From Kosakonia radicincitans DSM 16656 (lineage in GTDB: Bacteria; Pseudomonadota; Gammaproteobacteria; Enterobacterales; Enterobacteriaceae): a stretch of DNA of 64,000 bases. The translations under genes and the position numbers were made by a program. How positions within the stretch are numbered: position 1 is the stretch's first letter; each line of letters begins with the position of its first letter. Positions 16,456-24,769 of the stretch are shown here, one piece after another. The notes under the pieces are model-generated. The model did not search any database and was not told where the DNA came from. It worked only from the letters and a program-made list of their open reading frames with translations. The stretch is from positions 5,394,001 to 5,458,000 of the forward strand of contig NZ_CP018016.1 in assembly GCF_000280495.2 (NCBI RefSeq). Reading direction: 5' to 3'.

Positions 16456-18318
16456 TTATTTGGAAACTTTATCCCAGGCCATATCCCAGGCGCTACCGGT
16501 ACCCGGAGCGTAGGCGAAGGCCGCACCGGAACACCAGCTGGTGTACGGCCACGGTTTGCACTGGTAAGCGTTGCCGTCAGTACCGGTCACAATATCACCC
16601 GCGGCATAAGGGAAGTTTTCCTGATAAGCCGGGTAAGCGGACTCAACTTTTTCGTTGGTGGTCACATCCAGCTTCTCAGACATCCCGGATTTGTTACCCG
16701 CAGCGTCAAGAGAGAGCACCTGATATTGATAGATAGTTTCCGGCTGCAGGCCTTTATCCACATAAGCAGACGTGGTCGGTGAAGCGATCAGCTTACCATC
16801 ACGGAACAGCTGGTAACCGGTCACATGGACGTTATCGGTTGCCGCTTTCCATTGCAGAGCGATGGTAGAGTCAGTGACTTCAACAGTACCCATGCTGGTC
16901 GGGATGGACGGCGCTTCGGTATCAACAGCCGGTGCAGCCTGCGTTTTCACTTTGAAAACTGCGCTGGCGGCAGAAGCGTTGTTTGCCGCATCGACAGCCA
17001 CGATGGTGTACTGGTATTCCGTTTCCGCTTGCAGATTGTTGTCCACAAAGGTGGTGGTGTTGACGTCAGCCACTTTCTGCTGGTTACGGAATACGCTGTA
17101 GTGATGAACGCCGGTGTCATCGGTAGAGGCTTTCCAGTTCAGTTGAACAGAAGTCGCCGTGCTGGTGCCCTGTACGTCAGACGGTACGCTCGGTGCTGTC
17201 GTATCTTCTTCCGGTGCCGGCATTTCGCCGCCATCATGGATCAGGTTGGTATACGCTTTACGGAACTGGCCGTTAAAGGATTGGTGATTAACGTTATCGC
17301 CTTCGTCCCAGTTGATAGACCAGGTCATCAAGCCTCTTAACGGCAGACCTTCTTTTTCCATATCCGCGAATACGCGATAAACATCTTCCGGCGTTTTTAC
17401 AAAACCGGTTGCCGCAGCAGAAGTATTACTTGGCAGGCCAATAACCAGTTTGCTGGACGGAATTTTAACTGCGGACAAACCATGTTTATTGGTGATAATT
17501 TCTTTACTGAAGTGGTAAAGGAATTCATATTTTTTAGCGTCGTCATTCTGCGCATAGTTTACCCACCAGCCATCGGTGCTGGTATCGTCTGGCTGGAAAC
17601 CAATGCCGAATGCGCCCTGGTTGTAATATTGCGGCGCGATGAAGTCATAATATTCATCGAGACGTTCAATATAATTTTGATACTGCGGGTTAGCTTTGGT
17701 CAGATACGGAATTTCCGGCGCCATACTGATAATAAAGTGCTTGCCCTGCTGTTCATAATGTTCGCGAACTTTTTTCAGCGCAGCAGGAATAACGGTTTCG
17801 TTATCCGCCAGTTTAATGGCGCTCTGCTCAAGGTCCAGATCCAGACCATCGAAGCCATAAACGTCGACCAGACGAATAATTTCATTAGCCAGATTTTCGG
17901 TGTCGCCATTGGCTTCATGCAGTTCAATATGGGCATCTGCGCCGCCCAGCGACAGCAGAACCGCCTGACCACGTTCGTTCAGCGCGGCAATTTCCTCGCG
18001 GAAGCTCTGATCGGTGCCGTAATAAGGAACGAAGGTCGGCATCGCAGCACCGCCAGTGGATTTCATAAAGGCCGCCATCACGACGTTATACTCTTTCGGC
18101 GTATCTTTCAGCGCCATTTTTAACGGGTAGCCCTGAGCGTAATCGCCAGAGAAACCCTGATCCCAGTTGTGCCAGTAACCAACCAGCACTTTTTTACCTT
18201 CGATAGAAGGCATTGTATCCGCATAATCCGTTGCAGCAAAAAGGTGACCACTAAAACCAACCATGCCAGCTAATGCAAGGCCAGCACAAATTCGATTGCG
18301 CTTAAAAATCCCTTTCAT
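16456..18318 (-). CDS. Secreted GH18 chitinase with two Fn3 domains and a chitin-binding domain
   Basis: A 620-residue exported enzyme: signal peptide (~1-28), GH18 catalytic barrel (~40-360), two fibronectin type III domains (~372-460 and ~468-555) and a C-terminal chitin-binding module rich in Trp/Tyr (~565-620, YPAYQENFPYAAGDIVT and QCKPWPYTSWC). The GH18 signature D157-G-L-D160-L-D162-L-E164 is intact, so it should hydrolyse chitin by substrate-assisted catalysis with E164 as acid. The layout resembles Serratia ChiC-type endochitinases. It is transcribed alone; a 260-bp AT-rich region separates it from the Rhs immunity gene. No lytic polysaccharide monooxygenase gene is nearby. Confidence 0.93.
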   Translation of the reverse strand: MKGIFKRNRICAGLALAGMVGFSGHLFAATDYADTMPSIEGKKVLVGYWHNWDQGFSGDYAQGYPLKMALKDTPKEYNVVMAAFMKSTGGAAMPTFVPYYGTDQSFREEIAALNERGQAVLLSLGGADAHIELHEANGDTENLANEIIRLVDVYGFDGLDLDLEQSAIKLADNETVIPAALKKVREHYEQQGKHFIISMAPEIPYLTKANPQYQNYIERLDEYYDFIAPQYYNQGAFGIGFQPDDTSTDGWWVNYAQNDDAKKYEFLYHFSKEIITNKHGLSAVKIPSSKLVIGLPSNTSAAATGFVKTPEDVYRVFADMEKEGLPLRGLMTWSINWDEGDNVNHQSFNGQFRKAYTNLIHDGGEMPAPEEDTTAPSVPSDVQGTSTATSVQLNWKASTDDTGVHHYSVFRNQQKVADVNTTTFVDNNLQAETEYQYTIVAVDAANNASAASAVFKVKTQAAPAVDTEAPSIPTSMGTVEVTDSTIALQWKAATDNVHVTGYQLFRDGKLIASPTTSAYVDKGLQPETIYQYQVLSLDAAGNKSGMSEKLDVTTNEKVESAYPAYQENFPYAAGDIVTGTDGNAYQCKPWPYTSWCSGAAFAYAPGTGSAWDMAWDKVSK

Positions 18319-18578
18319 TCTAATTCCTCATCTATTAATAATCAGTTTTTTGCTACTGGTTAACGTACCTCTAAACAACGCCGACATATTACATTTTATT
18401 TCGGACTTTTAATTATAGGAAACGGATATTCGCAATGCGGGATCTTTCCCTTTCGGTTGAGAATTCTCTACGCGGATATTCAGTGATTAATTCATAACAG
18501 AGAAACACTATAATAGCAGCGGCCCGATATTAAAAAAATATCAGGCCAGACACAAAAAAAATATTGAGCGGAGAAATA

Positions 18579-19010
18579 TTATTTACTTTCCTGTATTTCT
18601 GCGTAGAGCGTACTGAGCTCTTTTGCATATTTCTTCGCGCCTGGAATACCTATCGCTTTAATGTAATCAACCAGACCCTCGGGGTTCCGTTCGAGCAGGC
18701 GATACTCAATCAAATGGCCAATCGGGAAATTAATCTGCGGCGCTTTATTGACAATGTTATCTTCGCCGCCGGTTTCTAAATATTTTTCATTCTTCTTAAC
18801 GATCCAGGCAATTGTTTTTTCACGATCATTTTTTATTAATGCATCCAGTTCATCAAAGCTAACAGCGGCATGCTGTAAAGATTCATTATCCACCTCAATA
18901 ATAAAATCATGAACCGGCGTCACGCGGTCAATTTTTTCCGGCAGCGCCAGATCCAGCGCATCCAGATAGTTCGCGTAGCTTTCAGTGTGCATGAATTCGT
19001 TAAGTGTCAT
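18579..19010 (-). CDS. Putative immunity protein for the Rhs toxin
   Basis: A 143-residue acidic, soluble protein without signal or TM segments; I do not recognise its family. It starts 2 bp after the Rhs stop codon in the same direction, the standard place for a cognate immunity gene. Its DNA is more AT-rich than the Rhs core, as usual for toxin-immunity tails that are exchanged between strains. It should bind and block the 113-residue Rhs C-terminal domain. Function is inferred from position only. Confidence 0.75.
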   Translation of the reverse strand: MTLNEFMHTESYANYLDALDLALPEKIDRVTPVHDFIIEVDNESLQHAAVSFDELDALIKNDREKTIAWIVKKNEKYLETGGEDNIVNKAPQINFPIGHLIEYRLLERNPEGLVDYIKAIGIPGAKKYAKELSTLYAEIQESK

Positions 19011-19012
19011 AT

Positions 19013-22000
19013 TTAGCGTCCCGTATAGTTGCCAACATCCTGAACAATTTTAATCAATCGGGAGCCAGTATGCCTGTAAGGATCCTTCGCGGCATGCTCC
19101 CAGGGCGTCACCTTCTCCAGGTTATAGGGAAGATCGACGTTTTTGCCCGACCGCTGCGGCCAGATGCGGTGGTTCAGTTCCAGCGACACATTCCGTGTTC
19201 TGATACGCCGGGTCTTAAAGTGGTACTCCTCCACCCGAATGCGCGGCGCTAACCCCAATCGCATACGCAACATATTCACTGAAGAGTACATGCCTTTCGG
19301 CGCGGCTTTGGCTTCAGCTTTCCAGTAATCGCGCCGCGCGGTATTCCAGCATTTTAAGCCGAGAGGATCGATCCACGTCTGCGGGGCAATCACATAGTCA
19401 TAGACATTGAGTCCTCCGGCAAGCCCAAGCGGATCCTGGCTAATATAGGCAGCAATCGCCGGATCGTAATAGCGATAGCGGTTGTAATGCAGACCGGTTT
19501 CGCCATCAAAATAGTGCCCCTGGAAACGCAGCGGGTTATCGATGCGGCTGGCATAAACCTCGCCTTTTTCGCCCCATGCGCCGCTTCTTTCCGACCAGAC
19601 AACCTCCCCGCCGGGCGAGGTCAGGCGCACCGGCGCACCGTTCGGATCGCAGTGATAGTGCCAGCTCTGCTTCTGCCCGTTTTCCTGCGTTAATAGCGCC
19701 AGCGGCCGGAAACCGCCAGGGTAGTAGATGTACTCGCGCAGGTTGCTGAACAGTTGCGCCTGCGCTTTTTGCCGCTTCAGTCGCCCGCCGGTATCGAAGA
19801 TGCTCAGCGCCGCCAGCGGCTGCGGGGTGGCGGTGACTGTCTCGCCCGCCAGCGCATCCTCCTGCCAGTAGAACCAGCGCGTTTCACTGGCGGTTTGTTT
19901 GAAAACACGCCGTCCCAGGCCGTCATAACCATAACGCACCTGCTCGTTACCCTTACGTACGGCGATCAACTGGCGGTTTTCATCCCAGCTGAAGTCCTCT
20001 TTTTCGCCCTCATGCTGCACACTACGGCGCTGGCGCAGTTCGCCAGCGCGGTCAAACACATAGCGCGTCCCCTGGTGGAGGCCTTCGCGGAACCAGCCGC
20101 CTGCGCTGTCGTTCACATCGCGGATCTGCGTCTGCAACGCGTTACCCGCTGCGTCATGGATAAACTGGCGCAGCACACCGTCCGGTGCGGTATGCGCCGC
20201 CAGACGTCCTACTGGATCGTAGGCATACCGATCGCTGCCCCACTGGCTGTCTTCACGCAGCGTCAGGTTGCCTGTGCGATCGTAAGCAAAACCGCTGGCG
20301 AACAGCGGTAAATCGTTTTGCAGCACCTGCTGCGACGTTAAGCGGCCAAGGCGATCGTAGCGATAACAGCGCTCAACGTCGTCAGAGAGCTGCTCGCTGG
20401 CTCTGCGCCCACAAGCATCGTAAGTGAAACGTATTGGCGCATCGTCGTTCAGTTGCACCTCGCTCAGCCTGTCATGCTCATCCATGCCATAACGTACCCG
20501 GTGGCCGCCGTCGCTCTCGCGCGAGATCAGCAGCCCGCGTTGGTCATAGCCGTAACGCAACTGGAAGCCGTCCTGCTCCTCGCACAGTAATCGCCCGGCG
20601 CGGTCATAACGCCAGACCAACCGCCGCCACGGGTTTTCGCACAGCACCATGCGCCCGCAGGGATCGTAATGAAACGTCGCCTGTAACGTGTCGCCGCTGC
20701 GCCGCTCGCAAAGCCTCCCGGCACGGTCGTAGCCGTAACGAACTTCACGCCCGAGCGGATCTTCGCGGTGAATCAAGCGGCTGGCTTTATCCCAGCCATA
20801 GCGCGTTATCTGCCCCCAGTAATCGCTCTCCGCCGTGACCCGGCCCAGCGCATCGCGGGTGAACTGCCAGCGCTGCCCGTTCTGGTTGATCACCGCCAGC
20901 AGGCGATCTTCAGCGTCGTACTGATAGCCCAGCGTTGCGCCGTCCGGCGTTTCGCAGGAAGCAAGCATTCCGGTGCCGGTATAGCGAAACCGCGTTATGC
21001 GCCCCTGCTCGTCGGTAAATTGCAGCGGCTCGTCTTCCCGGTCATAGCTGACGCGCACTTCGCCTCCCGCCGGATCAACCGTAGCGACCAGCCGGTCTTT
21101 CATATCCCAGTGGAAACGGGTGACACCGCCATCGGCATCAATGCGCTCCTGCAACGTACCGCGCACCGAGTAGCGAAAGCGAGTCACGCCGCCGCCAGCA
21201 ACGTGCTCAGCGCTTAAAAAACCAAATCGGTCATAGTGATAATGGGTTGGCGGAGAGCCAGGAATCTCGGCGGCGGTCAGTTGGCCGAACGCATCATAGT
21301 GATAACGCGATGTGACGCCCGTTGGGTCAATTTCTGCCACCAGATTACCGCAGCTATCGAACTGCGTGCGCCAGTTGGCTCCCTGCTCATCCGTTACCGC
21401 AATCAGATCGCCCCAGTCGTCATAGCTCGCCTGTACGACGCTGCCATCAGGCAGGTGTTCGGCAACCATCTGCCCGCGCTCGTCATACTCCCAGCGCCAG
21501 GTGCTGCCATCCGGCTCCACCAACTCCGCCGTGCGGCCAAAATCGTCATAGCGAAACAGCGTATTGCCGCCGGTGGGATCGATTTCCGCGATCGGCAAAC
21601 CGTTTTCATCAAAGGTAATGCGCGAGATATTGCCCGCCGAATCGCTTATTTCCACTTCATTAAGCAGTTCGTGCCAGGCAAAGCGATAATCCCAAACACC
21701 GCCATCGCCCCAGGCATGAATCACCCGCCAGGCATCATCGTACTGGTAATGGAACTCCTGGCCGTTGCGATCCACATGGCTTATCAGATAGCGCTGCTGC
21801 CAGAAGAAGTGGCGCGGGTGCGACAGCGCATCAATTTCGGCGCTAAGCTGGTTATCCGCATCATATTCATAGCGCGTAAGCGGAGTTATCTCGCCATCCA
21901 GCGTATTGCGCAAACGCAGCGCCAGTAGCCGATCGTTTTGCCAGGTGACGAGGATTTCACGCCCGGTCGCTCCCGCGTGGCTGAACTCGCGAATGGACTG

Positions 22001-23074
22001 CAATTCATCGCCGTTCCAGTCAAACGCCCAGCCATTACCGTTACGATCCGCCAGCCTGCGTACCGGCAACACGCCCTGTTTACCGCTGAAATGCAGCTCC
22101 GGGCCGCTCTCCTGCTCGATTCGCCACCACACTTCACCATCGCGCGTTTCGCGCCACAGGCGGCTCCCGTCCGGCAGGCCGGTAATCGCCTGTTCGCGGC
22201 CATCGGCCTGCGGCAGCGCGGCAAACAGCGTCATCCCTTCCGCCTGCGTCAGCAGGGCAACGCCTTCATCGGCGAGCACCTCAAGGCGGGTATCCGCCGG
22301 GGTGGACCAGCCGTAACCACACATCCCTGCGATTTCCGTGTCGGACGAGGTATAGCTGCGCGTCCACTCCAGCGGCAACCTGCCCGGCAGCAGAAAATCC
22401 ATTTGCTCCAGGCTGACACTGCCGTCGCGGATATCCACCGGCTCCGCGCGCAGCACCCGGCATTTCAGGAAGCCGGGGTCCATATTGCGAAACAGTTTTT
22501 GCCGCAGCTTGCGGAAACGGCGCATAAACAGCCGCCACTGCGGCGTTTTTTTCAGTTTTTTAAACCCTTTTCCCAGGCCGCTTAACCCGGCGCGCATCAG
22601 CAGCGCCATCAGGTTGATGGTGGGCGGCCCGCCGACAATCACATTGTTGGGCAGCGCGAGGTTAAACGTTAGCGGCAGCGTCAGCGAAAGCGGTTTCGGT
22701 TTGGTAGCGCGTTTGAGGCGAAACGGCGGGATCAGGCCAATAATGTTGCAGCTCAGCACCGGCATGCCAATGCGGGAAAACGGCTCGCCATCCACCGAAA
22801 CGGTTTTGCTGCCCATAAACAGCTCATCTTCAATCTGCGGGCCGCCCGGCGCGCGCAGCGGCGGGATCCACGCGCCGCCCACCGGAATATGCACCGCCAT
22901 CCCGCCCGTTCCGGCACTGGCGCGTTTGATGCTGTTAACGTGAACCGTGGTGCCAATCAGCGGCAGATAGTCGAAGACATCAAAAACGATGCCGATGTGC
23001 GGCGTTGGCAGCGGCCACGGGTAGGTATGAATATCCAGCCCGAGCTGTGGATCGAAGTGCGCGCCGGAGTGCAT
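19013..23074 (-). CDS. PAAR-like/Rhs polymorphic toxin
   Basis: A 1353-residue Rhs protein. Residues ~1-130 form a PAAR-like tip domain (repeated glycine/proline turns, HIPVGGAWIPPL, MGSKTVSVDGEPFSRIGMP), followed by a hydrophobic/basic stretch (~150-190). Then come many YD repeats forming the Rhs shell (~215-1150; e.g. YDALGR-like RYGYDRAGRL) and the cleavage motif PQTWIDPLGL ending at residue 1240. The variable C-terminal domain (1241-1353) contains LELNH...PYNLEKVTPWEHAAKD, which looks like an HNH/endonuclease VII-type nuclease. It is presumably loaded on VgrG, fired by a type VI system and self-cleaved after DPLGL. No TM region precedes the PAAR domain. Operon: vgrG, TPR-like gene, small peptide, rhs, immunity. 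Confidence 0.92.
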   Translation of the reverse strand: MHSGAHFDPQLGLDIHTYPWPLPTPHIGIVFDVFDYLPLIGTTVHVNSIKRASAGTGGMAVHIPVGGAWIPPLRAPGGPQIEDELFMGSKTVSVDGEPFSRIGMPVLSCNIIGLIPPFRLKRATKPKPLSLTLPLTFNLALPNNVIVGGPPTINLMALLMRAGLSGLGKGFKKLKKTPQWRLFMRRFRKLRQKLFRNMDPGFLKCRVLRAEPVDIRDGSVSLEQMDFLLPGRLPLEWTRSYTSSDTEIAGMCGYGWSTPADTRLEVLADEGVALLTQAEGMTLFAALPQADGREQAITGLPDGSRLWRETRDGEVWWRIEQESGPELHFSGKQGVLPVRRLADRNGNGWAFDWNGDELQSIREFSHAGATGREILVTWQNDRLLALRLRNTLDGEITPLTRYEYDADNQLSAEIDALSHPRHFFWQQRYLISHVDRNGQEFHYQYDDAWRVIHAWGDGGVWDYRFAWHELLNEVEISDSAGNISRITFDENGLPIAEIDPTGGNTLFRYDDFGRTAELVEPDGSTWRWEYDERGQMVAEHLPDGSVVQASYDDWGDLIAVTDEQGANWRTQFDSCGNLVAEIDPTGVTSRYHYDAFGQLTAAEIPGSPPTHYHYDRFGFLSAEHVAGGGVTRFRYSVRGTLQERIDADGGVTRFHWDMKDRLVATVDPAGGEVRVSYDREDEPLQFTDEQGRITRFRYTGTGMLASCETPDGATLGYQYDAEDRLLAVINQNGQRWQFTRDALGRVTAESDYWGQITRYGWDKASRLIHREDPLGREVRYGYDRAGRLCERRSGDTLQATFHYDPCGRMVLCENPWRRLVWRYDRAGRLLCEEQDGFQLRYGYDQRGLLISRESDGGHRVRYGMDEHDRLSEVQLNDDAPIRFTYDACGRRASEQLSDDVERCYRYDRLGRLTSQQVLQNDLPLFASGFAYDRTGNLTLREDSQWGSDRYAYDPVGRLAAHTAPDGVLRQFIHDAAGNALQTQIRDVNDSAGGWFREGLHQGTRYVFDRAGELRQRRSVQHEGEKEDFSWDENRQLIAVRKGNEQVRYGYDGLGRRVFKQTASETRWFYWQEDALAGETVTATPQPLAALSIFDTGGRLKRQKAQAQLFSNLREYIYYPGGFRPLALLTQENGQKQSWHYHCDPNGAPVRLTSPGGEVVWSERSGAWGEKGEVYASRIDNPLRFQGHYFDGETGLHYNRYRYYDPAIAAYISQDPLGLAGGLNVYDYVIAPQTWIDPLGLKCWNTARRDYWKAEAKAAPKGMYSSVNMLRMRLGLAPRIRVEEYHFKTRRIRTRNVSLELNHRIWPQRSGKNVDLPYNLEKVTPWEHAAKDPYRHTGSRLIKIVQDVGNYTGR

Positions 23075-23083
23075 CGCTTAACC

Positions 23084-23212
23084 TCAGAACATGGCACGCA
23101 ACAGCGCGCGCAGGAAAGTACGAACTTCGGTCGCCAGGTCGCTCTCAGAAAGGCTTAAAAAGAGCAGCGCCAGCACGGTGACGACCACAATAATGATGAT
23201 GCGATTTTTCAT
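23084..23212 (-). CDS. 42-residue single-helix membrane peptide in the Rhs operon
   Basis: A small gene encoding a 42-residue peptide: MKNRIIIIVVVTVLALLFLS, then an amphipathic tail LSESDLATEVRTFLRALLRAMF. The N-terminal 16-18 residues form one clear TM helix. Its ATG overlaps the stop of the 516-residue gene (ATGA, 23209-23212), and the Rhs start follows 9 bp later, so it is embedded in the translational chain of the operon. Perfect in-frame coupling and sensible composition argue that it is real. The role is unknown; it may help stabilise or load the Rhs N-terminus, or act at the membrane. Confidence 0.7.
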   Translation of the reverse strand: MKNRIIIIVVVTVLALLFLSLSESDLATEVRTFLRALLRAMF

Positions 23213-24759
23213 AGCGGGTTGCTTCCTGCAGTATCAGTTAACGATGCGTCGCTCTCTCCCCACGCGGGAAGGCGTTGCCACTCGCCGGGCGGCGCATCAA
23301 AAGGATGGGCGATTTCCGGCAGGCCGTTCCAATGCGGATGCAGTTTCTCACGCGCCAGCCGGATAACGCGGCGAAAGCTCTCATCGCCGCGGCGGATCAG
23401 GTTTTCACGCTCTTCACGGATCAGCGTAAAGGTCGCTTCAAGTTGTAATTGCAAACGGCTGTCGGCCTGCCGAACCTGTTCCACTGCTGGCGCGGACGGC
23501 AGTTGCGCTTCCACCTGCGCAATAAGTTTCTGTTTTTCCGCCTGCCAACGCGTGGCGCAGGCTTCCAGGGCTTCGGTTCGCCGCTTGTCATGCATACGCA
23601 GCAAATCCTGGAACACCAGCGGCAAGGTGGTCTGCCCGCGTTCCGTGATCGGGACAGGTTCCGCCGCCTGGATGGCGCGGGCGTACTCTTCCATTGCCGC
23701 CGGGCGATGCCCGCACAGCCAGAGGCAAAAACCGCACATCCGCCAGCCCTCCATCGCAAAGAGCGGATGCGGGATGGCCTGCGCCTCAATCGCTGCCTGA
23801 CGATAGATTTTCGCCGCCTGAAGATAGTCTTTACTGGAGAACCAGGCGCCCGCCTCGCCAAAGGTGCTTTGCGTGCGCAACTGCCCTTTTACCGCCTGAT
23901 CGGGCACCTCGCCGGAGATGCTTTGCGCCTGGCGGTAATGTTCCACCGCCTGCGCGTGATCGCGGCCTTTGAGCCAGCCGCCCGCGATCAGGTTATGCAT
24001 CATCGCCTGCTGATCCGCCCAGCCGCGACGTTGCGCAATGGCCAGCGCCAGGCTGCCGCGCGCCGCTACCTGCGCGGCGCTGCCTTTTTCCAGCAGCAAC
24101 ATGGCATCGGCCAGATAACGGCGGAACAGCAAACGGTCGGCATCGGCGTCGGTCTGCAGCTGCGCGGTCTGGTGCATGACCTTCATGCCATCAATCCGAT
24201 CCTCAATCAGCCGGACATGGCGCGAATTCGCGGTATACAGCGACTGCCAGATCGGCTGTTCAACGGTGTCGATCAATAACAGGCGCGGCGCGTCAGCGCC
24301 CTGTTCCAGCCAGAGATGGAGCCAGCGCAGCATCGCGCTCTCATCGCTGACAGCGGAAGGTTTCAGCACCAGCACCAGATAACGCAGATCGTCGGTAAAC
24401 TGTTCGGCGAAGTTCTGCAACAGGCTGCGTAACTGCCCGGCGCTGTAGCAGGGTAACCAGGGTTCGGCATCCCAGAAAGCGGCATCGGGCGTCGCTTCAT
24501 ACTGCTCAACGAATTCGCGGCCCAGCGCCTCGCTGTAGCTGTATCCGGTTTCAAAAGGCGTGTTAAAGCTGAGGAATAGATCGGGCAATGAGCGCCCCTG
24601 CGGATGCTGTTGCAGCGCGAAAAAAGCATCCAGCAGCGATTCGCCATTTGCCGGAACACGCCAGATAAACAGTCGTGCGGCGGTATCTTCGCTGGCATCC
24701 AGCCAGCTTAATTCCAGCTCGCTCATCAACTTTTCACTGGGGTTTTTGCTGGCGTTCAT
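23209..24759 (-). CDS. Rhs-associated TPR-like protein (putative loading adaptor)
   Basis: A 516-residue soluble protein between vgrG and rhs. The N-terminal half (~1-200) is of unknown fold with 'DDLRYLVLVLKPSA' and 'PRLLLIDTVEQPIW' strands. The middle (~215-400) has helical repeats resembling TPRs (e.g. AQAVEHYRQAQSI, AAKIYRQAAIEA, AAMEEYARAIQAA at regular spacing). The C-terminal ~400-480 is charged and coiled-coil-like. GGGGA precedes ATG 24759, 10 bp after the VgrG stop. No Eag (DUF1795) or DUF4123 chaperone is present, so this protein may take the role of coupling Rhs to VgrG. I do not recognise an experimentally described homologue. Confidence 0.72.
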   Translation of the reverse strand: MNASKNPSEKLMSELELSWLDASEDTAARLFIWRVPANGESLLDAFFALQQHPQGRSLPDLFLSFNTPFETGYSYSEALGREFVEQYEATPDAAFWDAEPWLPCYSAGQLRSLLQNFAEQFTDDLRYLVLVLKPSAVSDESAMLRWLHLWLEQGADAPRLLLIDTVEQPIWQSLYTANSRHVRLIEDRIDGMKVMHQTAQLQTDADADRLLFRRYLADAMLLLEKGSAAQVAARGSLALAIAQRRGWADQQAMMHNLIAGGWLKGRDHAQAVEHYRQAQSISGEVPDQAVKGQLRTQSTFGEAGAWFSSKDYLQAAKIYRQAAIEAQAIPHPLFAMEGWRMCGFCLWLCGHRPAAMEEYARAIQAAEPVPITERGQTTLPLVFQDLLRMHDKRRTEALEACATRWQAEKQKLIAQVEAQLPSAPAVEQVRQADSRLQLQLEATFTLIREERENLIRRGDESFRRVIRLAREKLHPHWNGLPEIAHPFDAPPGEWQRLPAWGESDASLTDTAGSNPL

Positions 24760-24769
24760 GGCATCCCCA

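Noticed and set aside
19754..22585. Several plus-strand open frames (e.g. 19754-20311, 21236-21928, 21938-22585)
   Set aside because: All lie antisense to the Rhs core, whose YD repeats produce long shadow frames.
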